This document shows positions 9,153-19,168 of a stretch of 64,000 bases of DNA, piece by piece; position 1 is the first letter of the stretch, and every line of letters begins with the position of its first letter. Below the pieces are notes generated by a model. That model did no database searches. It saw only the letters and a list, made by a program, of their open reading frames with translations, and was not told where the DNA came from. Source of the DNA: Pithys albifrons albifrons (taxonomy: Eukaryota; Chordata; Aves; Passeriformes; Thamnophilidae); contig NC_092474.1 of NCBI RefSeq assembly GCF_047495875.1, positions 15,683,351 through 15,747,350 of the forward strand. The letters are read 5' to 3'. The translations under genes and the position numbers were made by a program.

Positions 9153-11861
9153 GAGTGCTGCTCTGGAGGGGCTACAGGCTCTTCAGAAAGGACAGGCAGG
9201 GTAGGAGAGGTGGAGGGGTGGCTCTATATATTAGAGAGTCTTTTGACTCTGTGGAACTTGAGGTCATTAACAATAAAGTTGAGTGCCTGTGGACCAGAAT
9301 CAGGGGGAAGACCAACAAAGCTGACATCCTCGTGGGAGTCTGTTATAGGCCATCCAACCAGGATGATGAAGGGGATGAATTTTTCTACAAGCAGCTGGCA
9401 GATGTCTCAAGATCGTCTGCCCTTGTTCTTGTGGGTGACTTTAACCTGCCAGGTATCTGCTGGGAGCTCAACACAGCAGAGAAGAGGCAGTCTAGGAGAT
9501 TCCTGGAGTGTATAGAGGATGATTTCCTGCTTCAGCTGGTAAATGAACCTACCAGGGGTGGGGCCCCACTAGATCTGCTGTTTACAAACAGAGAGGGGCT
9601 GGTGGGAGATGTTGTAGTTGGAGGCTGTCCAGGGCACAGTGACCATGAAATAAGAGAGTTTTCAAGACTCAGGGATGTGAGGAGGGCCATCAATAAAACT
9701 ACGCTGGACTTCCAGAGGGCAGATTTCAGCCTATTCAGAAGATCAGTTCGGAGCATACCCTGGGAAAAACCCTTGAAAATAAGGAGGTACAGGAGGGATG
9801 GACGTGCTTCAAGAAGCAAGTCTTGAGTGCGCAGGAACAGGCTGTCCCACGGTGCTGAAAGGCCAGACGGCGAGAAGAAGATCAGCTTGGTTGAACAGGG
9901 AGATTCTGAAGGAAATCAGGGATAAAAGGAGAGCTTACCGACTATTGAAGAAAGGGCTGGTTACTCATGGAGAGTTTAGGGACTTAGTTAGGTCTTGTAG
10001 GAAGAAAATTAGGGAGACAAAAGTGCATATTGAAATGAATTTGTCTACTTCTGTGAGGGATAACAAAAAGCGCTTCTATAAATACATCAGTAACAAAAGG
10101 AGGGGCAAGGAAAACCTCCAGTCTCTGCTGGACTCGAGGGGGAACAGAGTTAATCTGGAGGAGGAGAAGGCTGAGGTACTTAACACCTACCTTGCCTCAG
10201 TTTTCACCAGCAAGACAGGTGGCCTCAGGACAACTGGCCTCTGGAGCTGGTAGACAATGACAGGAAGCTGAATAACCCCCCTAAATTCCAGGAAGATACA
10301 GTTAGTGATTAACTAAAACACTTGGATCCTCACAAGTCTATGGGACCAGATGGGATCCATCCCAGGGTGATGAGGGAGCTGGCAAAGGGCTTGCCAAGCC
10401 ATTCTCCATCATCTTCCAACAGTCCTGGCTCTCTGGGAAGGTCCCAGATGATTGGAGGTTGGGGAATGTCACCCCAATCCACAAAAAGGGCTGCAAGGAG
10501 GACTCAGGCAACTCCAGACCTGTCAGCCTGACCTCGGTGCCTGGCAGGGTTATGGAGCAGATCATCCTGAGTGCAATCACACAGCACCTTCAGCATGGAC
10601 AGGGATTAGATCCAGCCCGCAGGGGTTTAGGAGGGGCAGGTCCTGTCTGACCAACCTGATCTCCTTTTACAATCAGGTGACCCACCTGGAGGAGGAGGGG
10701 AAGGCTGTGGGTGTGTCTATCCAGACTTCAGCAAGGCCTTTGGCACTGTCTCCCATACATGCTCCTGGAAAAGCTGGTAGCCCATGGCTTGGACAGGTGT
10801 ACCCTCTGCTGGGTCAGGAGCTGGCTGGAGGGCCAGGCCCAGAGAGTGCTGGTGAACGGGGCTGTGTCCAGCTGGTGGCCGGTCACCAGTGGTGTTCCCC
10901 AGGGGTCTGTGTTGGGTCCAGTCCTGTTTAACATCTTTATTGATGATTTAGATGAGGAGATTGAGTCCATCATCAGCAAATTTCCTGATGACACCAAGTT
11001 GGGAGGGAGTGTCGACCTGCTGGAAGGCAGGAGGGCTCTGCAGAGGGATCTGGATAGCCCTGAGAGATGGGCTGATTGCAATGGGATGAAGTTCAACAAG
11101 GCCAAGTGTAGGTCCTGCCCTTTGGCAACAACAACCCCCTGCAACGCTCCAGGCTGGGCACAGAGTGGCTGGAGAGCAGCCAGGCAGAGGGACCTGGGGG
11201 GACTGAGGGACAGGAAGCTCAACATGAGCCAACAGTGTGCCCAGGTGGCCAAGAAGGCCAAGGGGATCCTGGCCTGTATCAAAACTAGCATGGCCAGCAG
11301 GCCCAGGGCAGTGACCCTTCCCCTGGACTCTGCATTGGGGAGGCCACACCTTGAGTGTTGTGTTCAGTTCTGGGCCCCTCAGTTCAGGAAAGAGATTGAG
11401 GGGCTGGAGCGAGTCCAGAGAAGAGCAACGAGGCTGGAGAAGGGACTGGAGCACAAGTGCTGTGGGGAGAGGCTGAGGGAGCTGGGGGTGTTCAGCCCGG
11501 AGAAGAGGAGGCTCAGAGGTGACCTCAGCACTGTCTGGAACTCCCTGAAGGGAAGTTCTGGCCAGGTGGGAGTTGGTCTCTTCTCCCAGGCACTCAGCAA
11601 TAGGACAAGGGGGCACGATGGGCTCAAGCTCTGCCAGGGGAAATTGAAGATCAGAAAAAAATTCTTTGCAGAGAGAGTGCTCAGGCATTGGAATGGGCTG
11701 CCCAGAGAGGGGGTGGATTCCCCATCTCTGGAGGTTTGTAAACGCAGATTGGCCGTGGCACTGAGTGCCATGATCTGGTAAAGGGACTGGAGTTGGACCA
11801 AGGGTTGGACTCGATGATCTTCGAGGTCTTTTCCAACCCAATCCATTCTATGATTCTATGA
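9153..11861 (+). mobile_element. CR1 LINE, long but 5'-truncated and frame-broken
   Basis: This is a non-LTR retrotransposon coding for the ORF2-type endonuclease plus reverse transcriptase. The endonuclease part (9,140-9,826) shows GYRLFRKDRQGRRGGG, VLVGDFNLPG and GHSDHE. A linker part is in another frame (9,798-10,253). The RT part (10,459-11,781) shows [35 protein letters not shown] and the catalytic region as FPDDT, where FADDT is usual. The 3' end is the CR1 hallmark, two ATTCTATG units at 11,847-11,861. At least three frame changes make it inactive. It begins where the inverted-repeat homology fades. Confidence 0.95.
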
Positions 11862-13199
11862 TTTGCATTTCAAAGCCTCTGTGATTCTACTCCTCGAGTG
11901 CAGCTCAAATCTGGGATCTGGAAACTTATGCCCAGTTCTACAACAGAAGTTAAAGATTGTTGCTCCTTCCAAGGCAGCCAACAAATGGTACCAGGAGCAG
12001 CTGTTTCCACAGCAGCAGCATCTTCAGGCTCCTCAATTCAGCCACTCCGGGTCTCTCAGGGGAACTGATGCAAGGCAAGGGTTAACCTGTTAAAAGAACA
12101 AACACAGAACTGAATCCCTGGATGATCTTCAAGACCTGGCTGCCTTGTTAATGCTTTTAAATACACACCTGCATGGTTGCCCCAGTAAAACTCATCCCTT
12201 TCCACTGCAGACATAATTTCCCTTGGATAGTCCTTGGCCAGAACAGAGCTGATCCTGCATCCCACAGGGTCCCAGTGGGAACGAACCTCCACCTCCTGCC
12301 CGTGCCCAGGGAGCTCCAGGAACGCTAGTTGGAGCTGCCCCAGCTCCAAGGGGCACCTGCAGCAATTTGTCAGGAGTTCCCTCTCCATCAAAAATTCAGA
12401 GCCTGTTGAATGTCCAATAATCCTCCTGCCCACAGGAATACCACACCCTCCAATCTTGGTATTTTTAACAGAATGGGCCATTCTCACTCATCTCTCTCCC
12501 ATACCCAAGAGCAATGTCTACTTAAAAGCCTCATACAGGACAAGCAAGACACATCCTGCCCTTGGGATGGGCTTCAAATCCCATCCCGTGGAATTCAGGC
12601 AGTTCCATTCACCTGAACTGAGGAATCCAGGGAGCAAAGGGCCACAGAGTAAGGACAGATCATCTTCAAGCACTTAAGAAAACAGTAAAAAATCCAACAG
12701 AAACTTGAAGCCTTTTCTAAGCTCCCTCCCAACATAAAGACTTAATACAAATTTAACATGAAGCAACAAAACAAAACCTCTGCAGACAGGAACAATTCTT
12801 TCCCCCCACGTCTAACGGGAAAGGAGCAACAAGCCCCAGGCCTCAGATGCTGCTGCTGCTTTTCTTTTGGATCTCCATGGTTCGCTTCAGGTCTTAATGC
12901 CCCTGGCGCTGCTCTCACCATGAATCGTGGCCGGCAGGCCGAGGGAAAGCCCCGGGTTTGCCAAAATTCCGTCGAAACCGAACGGTCCCGAGTGAGGTGC
13001 GGAGAGAGCAAAGGCATTATTTACGAGGAAAAGGAAAGAGCTTTTCCAAAAGCCTCCTCTGGAGCGGTGTGCGAGTTGTTTTGAACCAACACGGCAGATC
13101 CCCACCGGTGTCAGGGCTGGGCGGCGAGAGGCGCTGCACGGCCCTTCTCCTGTTTGAGACAATTAGCGCTTAATTAAAAGCGACGCCAGAGCTTTAGAA
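11862..13199. other. Non-repeat stretch with one candidate exon
   Basis: Apart from the candidate exon at 12,169-12,356 I see nothing recognisable. No CR1 or LTR signature was found. Confidence 0.4.
12169..12356 (-). CDS. Candidate internal exon, unidentified protein
   Basis: On the minus strand an acceptor (ATTGCTGCAG) and a donor (ATGCAG then GTGTGT) bracket 188 nt that stay open in one frame. They give normal-looking protein text such as LAFLELPGHGQEVEVRSHWD and SSVLAKDYPREIMSAVERDE. Composition is not repeat-like. I do not recognise the family. If it belongs to a minus-strand gene, the CpG-rich block at 13,200-13,740 would be a plausible upstream promoter, though I found no linking exon. 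Confidence 0.35.
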
Positions 13200-13740
13200 C
13201 TTGAGCAACTCCAGGCTCCCTTCGAACAATTGTCGGGGGCAAAGAACCCGAAAGACAACAGCCCGTGCCAGCCGCATCCCGCCCGCTCCGGCGGAGCCCT
13301 CAGCGCTCTCCCAGCCTCGGAGGCCGCGGCACCCCCGGGCGGCTCCCGGAGCTCTCGGCCCGGGGCGGGGACACGGGACAGGGGACAGCAGGTCCCGCCC
13401 AGCGCGGCCAGCGCAGCCCACCCGGGCGCTGCAGAGCACGGACCGAGCAGGACCCGCGGCACAGGAGGCCCCCGAGAGCCGCCTCCGTGTCCGCGGCAGC
13501 GCTCGGAGCATCCCCGGCCCCGCTCCCGCGGCTCCTCCGCTCCGTCCCTCCCGAGGGATGGGGGTTCGGCTCTCCCACCAGCCGCGACCCTCCCGGGCAC
13601 CCGCACCCCAACTCTGTCGCCCACCTGCAGCCGAGGTGCTCCCAGCCGTGGCCGCAGCCCTTCCCCGCTCCGCTGTAACCCACCCTGCGTCTCCTGCGGC
13701 TTCTCCCGCAGCGCCGCTCGCTGCTCCCCAGTGCTGGGGC
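13200..13740. promoter_or_regulatory. CpG-island-like block
   Basis: This is a dense GC/CpG segment with sharp edges against AT-richer DNA on the left and a solo LTR on the right. Long frames here are compositional. It could be the promoter of an unseen gene; the only nearby coding hint is the exon at 12,169-12,356. Confidence 0.4.
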
Positions 13741-14274
13741 TGTTACAAATATATTTGTAAATCTAATCGTGGAAGTAGTTATGCTAAGGTTTACGAGGTT
13801 TAACTGGGCCTGAGGTGGGGTAACTTGAAACAGTAGTGGGGTCCTAGAAACTGTTGGGAATTTGCTAGGAACAGCAGGACAATAATTAAAAGGATTAGTG
13901 AAGTAAATAGAACCTGAGGAAGAAAACAAACTGCTGCTTAAAGATAAGATTAGAATCAACATATGTAAGGGGTTTTGCAAATGGTCTGATGGTGGGAGTC
14001 TAATTAACCAGTATCCTGTGTTAGACGAGCATGGTAGGTTTTTAACCCTTGGAGACGGACATCAATTATGTATAACCTATGTAACTGATTTATGGACGAG
14101 ACCGTGTGTCTTTGTGCACGTACAACGCTGTAGAAAAGGTATAAAAGCAGTCTTCAAGAATGGCTCGTTGGAATCCTGGCTTAGGACAATAGTCCCCAGG
14201 TTTCCCGGGCCCAGCAAATAAAGCACCGCATAAACTGATACTCTGTCGGTTTGTGTTTCTGTGAACGGGCAACA
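13741..14274 (+). mobile_element. Solo LTR with 4-bp target duplication GGGC
   Basis: It starts TGTTACAAAT and ends GGGCAACA, 534 bp. It has a TATA box TATAAAA at 14,140-14,146 and AATAAA at 14,217-14,222, 77 bp apart, a normal U3-R spacing. GGGC flanks both ends (13,737-13,740 and 14,275-14,278). A 4-bp duplication suggests a gamma-like (ERV1) element. No internal sequence remains. Confidence 0.8.
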
Positions 14275-14320
14275 GGGCGGGCCCGGCCCGACCTGCCGCC
14301 CCCCGCCCCGGGGCTGGCAC

Positions 14321-14940
14321 TGTCACAGTCTTGGTCTCTTTGGGAAGGGACCAGACCAGCGACGGGGGTTCGCTGACTGCCGACTGAGTTGTCGTTCGCC
14401 GGGTTCCCAGGCCCTAGGTAAGGTTTCCCTCGCGACGAGAGAACAAACACCCAGGAGCCAAGGACTGTCTGCGATAACCAGTCTGATCACCAGAGCTGAT
14501 CGGAGCTGATCCAACTTTGTTGAGGGGGACAAGGGTTTATATAACTTGGGATAGGGAAGGTTCTGGAAAGGGGGTGGAGCTGAGGCGGAGCATGCAAATC
14601 CGCCACAGTCCATAGGGTAGGAGAACTAAGGGGGAGTGAACTGGGGTGTGGACTGATGACAGGCAGGGCAAGGCCCTCCCCCCTAGAGGGAGTCGGCCAA
14701 TGGTGACCCTTGGTGACAGCTCCTGCCTGCCTGGGGAAAGTTCTGGAACTGGGAGAGACATAGACAACTTTAATTCAATAAAAAGTGAGGAATAGAACTG
14801 GTAATTAAGAAAGTCCTTTAGTATGTGGTCGCAGTCAGGATTCGGGAGGGTCTTCCTGGACCTTCCACACGTCGAACTCCGTTCGGCGATCCCTTGCCCT
14901 CCTCCATTCCTGCATATCCATGTAATCCCCATCTCCAACA
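14321..14940 (-). repeat. ERV-A 3' LTR
   Basis: Minus strand TGTTGGAGATGG at 14,940 to CTGTGACA at 14,321. TATATAAA (minus strand) lies near 14,535-14,542. The last 35 or so codons of env are encoded inside it. Confidence 0.95.
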
Positions 14941-16139
14941 TCTCCTCCTTTTTTGTTTTGTATTGAAGTGGGGAAGACCTTTCTGATGATCAGATTTCTG
15001 GCAAAGGCTAAAGAATAAGTAAAAGCAGAGGAAAGGCATACGAGCACTATCTGCTTCAGCCAATTGGGCATAAATGGGATTTGAATACTCTCAAATATAT
15101 CCTTTGAATAAAAATTGGAAGGGGCTCGAGCTGCAGAGAGCAGATTTCTAAGTTCAGCAATATTGTAGAAAGCAAATTTGGTCCTCTCCTGCAGCTTGTC
15201 GAATTCCAAACAACATAAGTTAGGCCTCTCCGAGCAGCCGATCATGCGTACGAGCATGAAATAGTCGACGGTTGCCCGGTAATTTAGAGACCCTGGGGTG
15301 TTTAGGGCAATTTTCGTCAAGGTGTTGGTAATTGGATTGAGATATTTGTCAATGTGCTCATATGTCTTTCCTGCAAAAGAACGGTTAATAAAGCGATCTA
15401 AGAGGTCGAGGTCTGAGGTGGTATTAATGGAGAGAAGGGATACTAATGTGGATTTTGAGTTGTCTGGATCCGGGTCGTCGTTGACGCGCCTGGGCATGGT
15501 AGGGGTGGCTGGCTCAAGGAGGACCAGCCGGCTGATGGTGCATGGGCCCCCTACAGGCAATGATGGAACGCCTGTCCAGGCGCGGTCGCCGCAGACCAGG
15601 AACCAGCCTTTGGGAAGGTTTTTTGGCCGAATGAAGACATGGGACTTCAGAGGCTCTCTGTACCAATTATTAGGGCACCAAAACGATACATTGCGGTAAG
15701 CTGGGGAATCAGGCATCAGGGTATTGTTAGTAACGGCGGAGGTTTTGCGAAATGAAAAACAAGTGTTAGCGCGGGGGGAACCTAAAATTTTTATCTCGAC
15801 AGGTTCAGAGTCAGCCGGAGACAGGAAATAATAATCGTTGAACAACCGGCTGACCTTGGAGCTGTCGGGGAGAGCCGTCAGGTGGGATTTCAGGGGATCA
15901 TCTATGTTAGTGCTGGTTAGACAGATTTTGCCAGAATTCATCACATCAGAAAGTTCAGCCCAAATATTGCCTCTAAGGGCAGTTTTAGGTGGTAGATTCG
16001 GAGGAGACGCCGGAGACGGGATGGGACGATGTTCAGTCGGGGATATGAGGTTGAGGAGGTCTGTCAAGGAGACGACGGTGGCTGCTGCGATGACGGCAAA
16101 GGTCCTTGGAAGACTCGGACTCTTTTGGAGGGCACCCAT
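14835..16139 (-). CDS. ERV-A env, open 434-codon frame
   Basis: The frame encodes a retroviral envelope precursor, normally a membrane glycoprotein with surface and transmembrane subunits. Visible features are a hydrophobic leader at residues 12-28, CGDRAWTGVP at 183-192, several NxS/T sites, a CX6CC motif at 302-310 (the surface-transmembrane disulfide motif) and one membrane span at about 363-385. I see no clear furin R-X-K/R-R site. It overlaps the end of pol by about 75 bases and ends inside the LTR. It is short for an envelope, and whether it is functional is unknown. No premature stop is visible. Confidence 0.8.
   Translation of the reverse strand: MGALQKSPSLPRTFAVIAAATVVSLTDLLNLISPTEHRPIPSPASPPNLPPKTALRGNIWAELSDVMNSGKICLTSTNIDDPLKSHLTALPDSSKVSRLFNDYYFLSPADSEPVEIKILGSPRANTCFSFRKTSAVTNNTLMPDSPAYRNVSFWCPNNWYREPLKSHVFIRPKNLPKGWFLVCGDRAWTGVPSLPVGGPCTISRLVLLEPATPTMPRRVNDDPDPDNSKSTLVSLLSINTTSDLDLLDRFINRSFAGKTYEHIDKYLNPITNTLTKIALNTPGSLNYRATVDYFMLVRMIGCSERPNLCCLEFDKLQERTKFAFYNIAELRNLLSAARAPSNFYSKDIFESIQIPFMPNWLKQIVLVCLSSAFTYSLAFARNLIIRKVFPTSIQNKKGGDVGDGDYMDMQEWRRARDRRTEFDVWKVQEDPPES
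14941..14954 (-). other. ERV-A polypurine tract
   Basis: Minus-strand AAAAAAGGAGGAGA directly before the LTR, the plus-strand primer of reverse transcription. Confidence 0.85.
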
Positions 16140-18710
16140 CTAGGTCCGTTATCTGTGGAGACACAAGCGTAACCCTTCCCCCAGGTTATTAGGGGAAAGG
16201 GGCCCTCCCATTTGTCCGTCTCTAGATCTTTATATAATATCTTAGGTTTTTCGTCAATCAGGTTTTGGCTTTTATGAAAGTGCCGAAGGGTAGGGGTCAG
16301 ATTTCCTTCTTGGCGGTTCAGGAGATTGAGGACATACAAGACTTTAGCCAATTTTTCGTGGGGTGTTAAGGATGCGGTGCTCTTTTCTTGTTTCTTTAGC
16401 ATGTTCTTCAGAGTTTGGTGAGCACGTTCCACTATCGCTTGCCCCGTAGGATTGTGAGGGATCCCGGTGATGTGTCTGATGCCCCACTGCTGGAAAAACG
16501 TCTGCAGGCTGGCTGAAACGTAGGCAGGGCCATTATCTGTTTTTATTTGTGCCGGCACTCCCATGAATGCAAAGGCTGCAGTTAGGTGCCTTTGAATGTC
16601 CTTGCTTTTTTCCCCCGTGTGGGCAGATGCCATCATTAATTTTGAGAAGGTGTCAATTGAAACGTGAACATATTTTAGTCGGCCGAATTGAGGTATATGT
16701 GTGACGTCTGTCTGCCACAGTTGTAATGGCTTCAGCCCCCTAGGATTAACTCCCAAGGGCTGAAGGGGGGAAAGTTTTTGGCACTCTGAACAATTTTTGA
16801 CGATCTCCTTATCTTGGTTTTGGGTCAGACTGAACTGTTTCTGCAGCGCCTTTGCACCTTGGTGGAGAAATTCATGGGAGGCGTGCGCCTGCTGCAACAG
16901 GTTAGGGACAACAGACACACCTGCCAAAATATCGGCTTGGCGATTTCCCTCCGCTACGGGACCAGGGAGAGTGGAATGAGAGCGGGTGTGGAGAATGAAA
17001 TAAGTGTGCTCTCTTTGGCCAATTAGTGGGATTAGCGTCCGAAATAGGGCGAATAGTTGTTGGTTGCGTAATTTTTTGAGGTAGGAGTGTTCCGCTCTCT
17101 TAACGACTCCTACGACATAGGTCGAATCGCTGACAATGTTCAGAGCCTGGTTGGAAAAGATGGTAAAGGCTCTGACCATTGCCAATAATTCTACTACTTG
17201 GGAAGAGCCTGTGGTGACATGGCAGTTGTGGCACCACTTGCCTTTGACTTTCCACGTCACCACAGCCTTGCCTGTTCTTCCCGACCCGTCAGTGAACACA
17301 GTGACGACGCCGGGAATAGGGGTCAAGGACCGCATGAGTTTTAAATTTAGGGGGATAAATTTGAGTTTTTGTGTGATTTTCTTACCCAGAAGGGTGAACT
17401 GCACTTGGCCCTCAAAGTCCTGCACCGCCAATTGGAAATCTGTGGAGAGAAGAATCCTTTGGTCATACGTCTCTGATGTTATGGGTAGGAAGATGGTTTG
17501 TGGGTCTCGACCTTCCATCTCCCAGCACCGCGTCCTTGCCCTGAGAATGACTTTACTGAGCATCTCAGGGAAGGTAACTAAGGTCTTAGAAAAGCAGTGT
17601 GGGAGAAAGACCCATTCCCAAATAACCACTTCGTCGTTTTTTACGTCAATTTGCCCTATGATGGCAAAGGGCTGCTTGGGACCTTTCAGTACAACCAGGA
17701 CAGGCGGGACACCCACCAGCGTCCTTTGAGACTGCATTTTTGAAATTTTGTACTCTACAGTTTGGAGGGCTTCTTTTGCTTCTTTTGTTAGGGAACGGGG
17801 AGAGTCAAGGTTGGGATCCCCTTGCAATAAGTCAAATAGGGGGCTAAGTTCATCTGTGGTAATACCCAATTGTGGCCGAATCCAATTAATATTTCCTAGT
17901 AATTTTTGCATGTCATTTAGTGTTTGAATGTCATAGTCAATTCTGATCTTCTGTGGGGTGATGGAGGAGTGGGATAGTTTCCATCCTAGGTAATGCCATG
18001 GAGAATCCCATTGGATTTTTTTCGGGTGCAATCTCAAAGTGAAAGGCCTGCAATGCTGTTGTGACCGAATTAAGGACCCGAATTACATCTTTTTTGGACT
18101 CTGCACAAATTAAAATGTCATCCATGTAATGGTAAATGATGACTGTTGGATTTTGGAGCCGAATTGGAGATAGAATTTTTGCGACATAAATTTGGCACAG
18201 CGTGGGCGAGTTCTTCATGCCCTGTGGCAGAACCTTCCATGCAAATCTCTTATGGGGTTCTCCGGCATTCCTAGTTGGAATTGAAAACGCGAACTTATCC
18301 ACATCCTCCGGGTGCAAGGGGATTTGGAAAAAGCAGTCTTTAATGTCAATGATTACGATAGGCCAATTTTGAGGAAGCATGGATAGGGCCGGCATACCTG
18401 GTTGTACTGAGCCCATGGATTCCATTGCGTCGTTGATTTTCCTGAGGTCATGTAACAACCGCCATTTGCCCGACGCTTTTTTGATGACGAAAATGGGAGA
18501 GTTCCAGGGACTGGTTGATGGGGCGATATGGCCTAATTCCAACTGTTCTTTCACTAGTAATTCCAATTGGTGCAGCTTTTCATCCGGAAGGGGCCACTGG
18601 TCTACCCAGATAGGTTTTTGTGTTAGCCAATTGAGTTTGGGTAGCAGCTGCTCACCAGTGGCCGATATTAAAAATTTGTTTTCAATTTAGCGCCCCACTG
18701 CCCTAGTATG
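16064..18710 (-). pseudogene. ERV-A pol: reverse transcriptase, RNase H, integrase, one frameshift
   Basis: RT begins just below the frameshift site at 18,671-18,677 and carries the catalytic YMDD (YHYMDDILIC). After it, a seven-base T run on the plus strand (18,016-18,022) puts the rest of RT into another frame, consistent with one inserted base. The downstream 657-codon frame has RNase H (VFTDGSG, SDSTYV), the integrase HHCC zinc site (ending CSECQKL) and the D,D-35-E core (QTDVTHIP, KTDNGPAY, AIVERAHQ). It ends at 16,064. The homopolymer could be a sequencing error; if real, pol is inactive. Confidence 0.92.
18671..18677 (-). promoter_or_regulatory. pro-pol -1 frameshift heptamer AAATTTT
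   Basis: In the pro frame the codons read ACA AAT TTT TAA, so A AAT TTT fits the X XXY YYZ rule with a stop straight after it. The -1 frame continues into RT. It lies about 40 bp from the ERV-B insertion. Confidence 0.8.
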
Positions 18711-18716
18711 TCCCTC
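18711..18716. repeat. ERV-B target-site duplication, left copy (TCCCTC)
   Basis: It is identical to 23,162-23,167. It lies within the 3' part of ERV-A pro. Confidence 0.93.
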
Positions 18717-18933
18717 TGTTGCAGCCCCTGGTTCAGGTGGGTCTGGAGGACCACCTCACAAGTTTCGCTTTCACCTTAAAAGGACATGTTTCCAGCCTCA
18801 ACCAATTGGAGTCAGACCACTGCACCTGGGGCGGGGTCACTTGAGGTCATATATACCTGTGTTTTTGAATAAACTTGGGATTTGCTTTACATCACATTGG
18901 TGTGTGCAGTCTCACTAGGCGTGGTCGGCAACA
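18717..18933 (+). repeat. ERV-B 5' LTR
   Basis: 217 bp with TATATA near 18,850 and AATAAA at 18,868-18,873. It is unusually short. Confidence 0.93.
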
Positions 18934-18935
18934 AA

Positions 18936-18953
18936 TGGTGGACCCCAACGTGT
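18936..18953 (+). other. ERV-B primer-binding site, tRNA-Trp-like
   Basis: TGGTGGACCCCAACGTG starts two bases after the LTR. It resembles the tRNA-Trp site TGGTGACCCCGACGTG used by alpharetroviruses, but has one extra G and one C-to-A change. Assignment is tentative. Confidence 0.45.
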
Positions 18954-19168
18954 CTCAGAATATGAAACCCACCTGCAGGCCTGCCTAGAACCTTAAGAAG
19001 TGGCCCCCGAGAGCTGCTATGCCCCAGTTTTTTTGGGTGCTTTGTGGAGAAGCCTCTGAGAGCTTCTGTCTCCTGTAAACTTGGGAGTTTTGTGTAGTGG
19101 CCCTGAGAGCTGCTGGAAGAACGTGGACTGAAGGAACCACGACCTTCGAACCGTTGAGTTAAAGAAAC

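Noticed and set aside
10728..11841. Long minus-strand frames across the CR1
   Set aside because: Antisense to the CR1 reverse-transcriptase region; the same shadows occur at 28,033-28,759.
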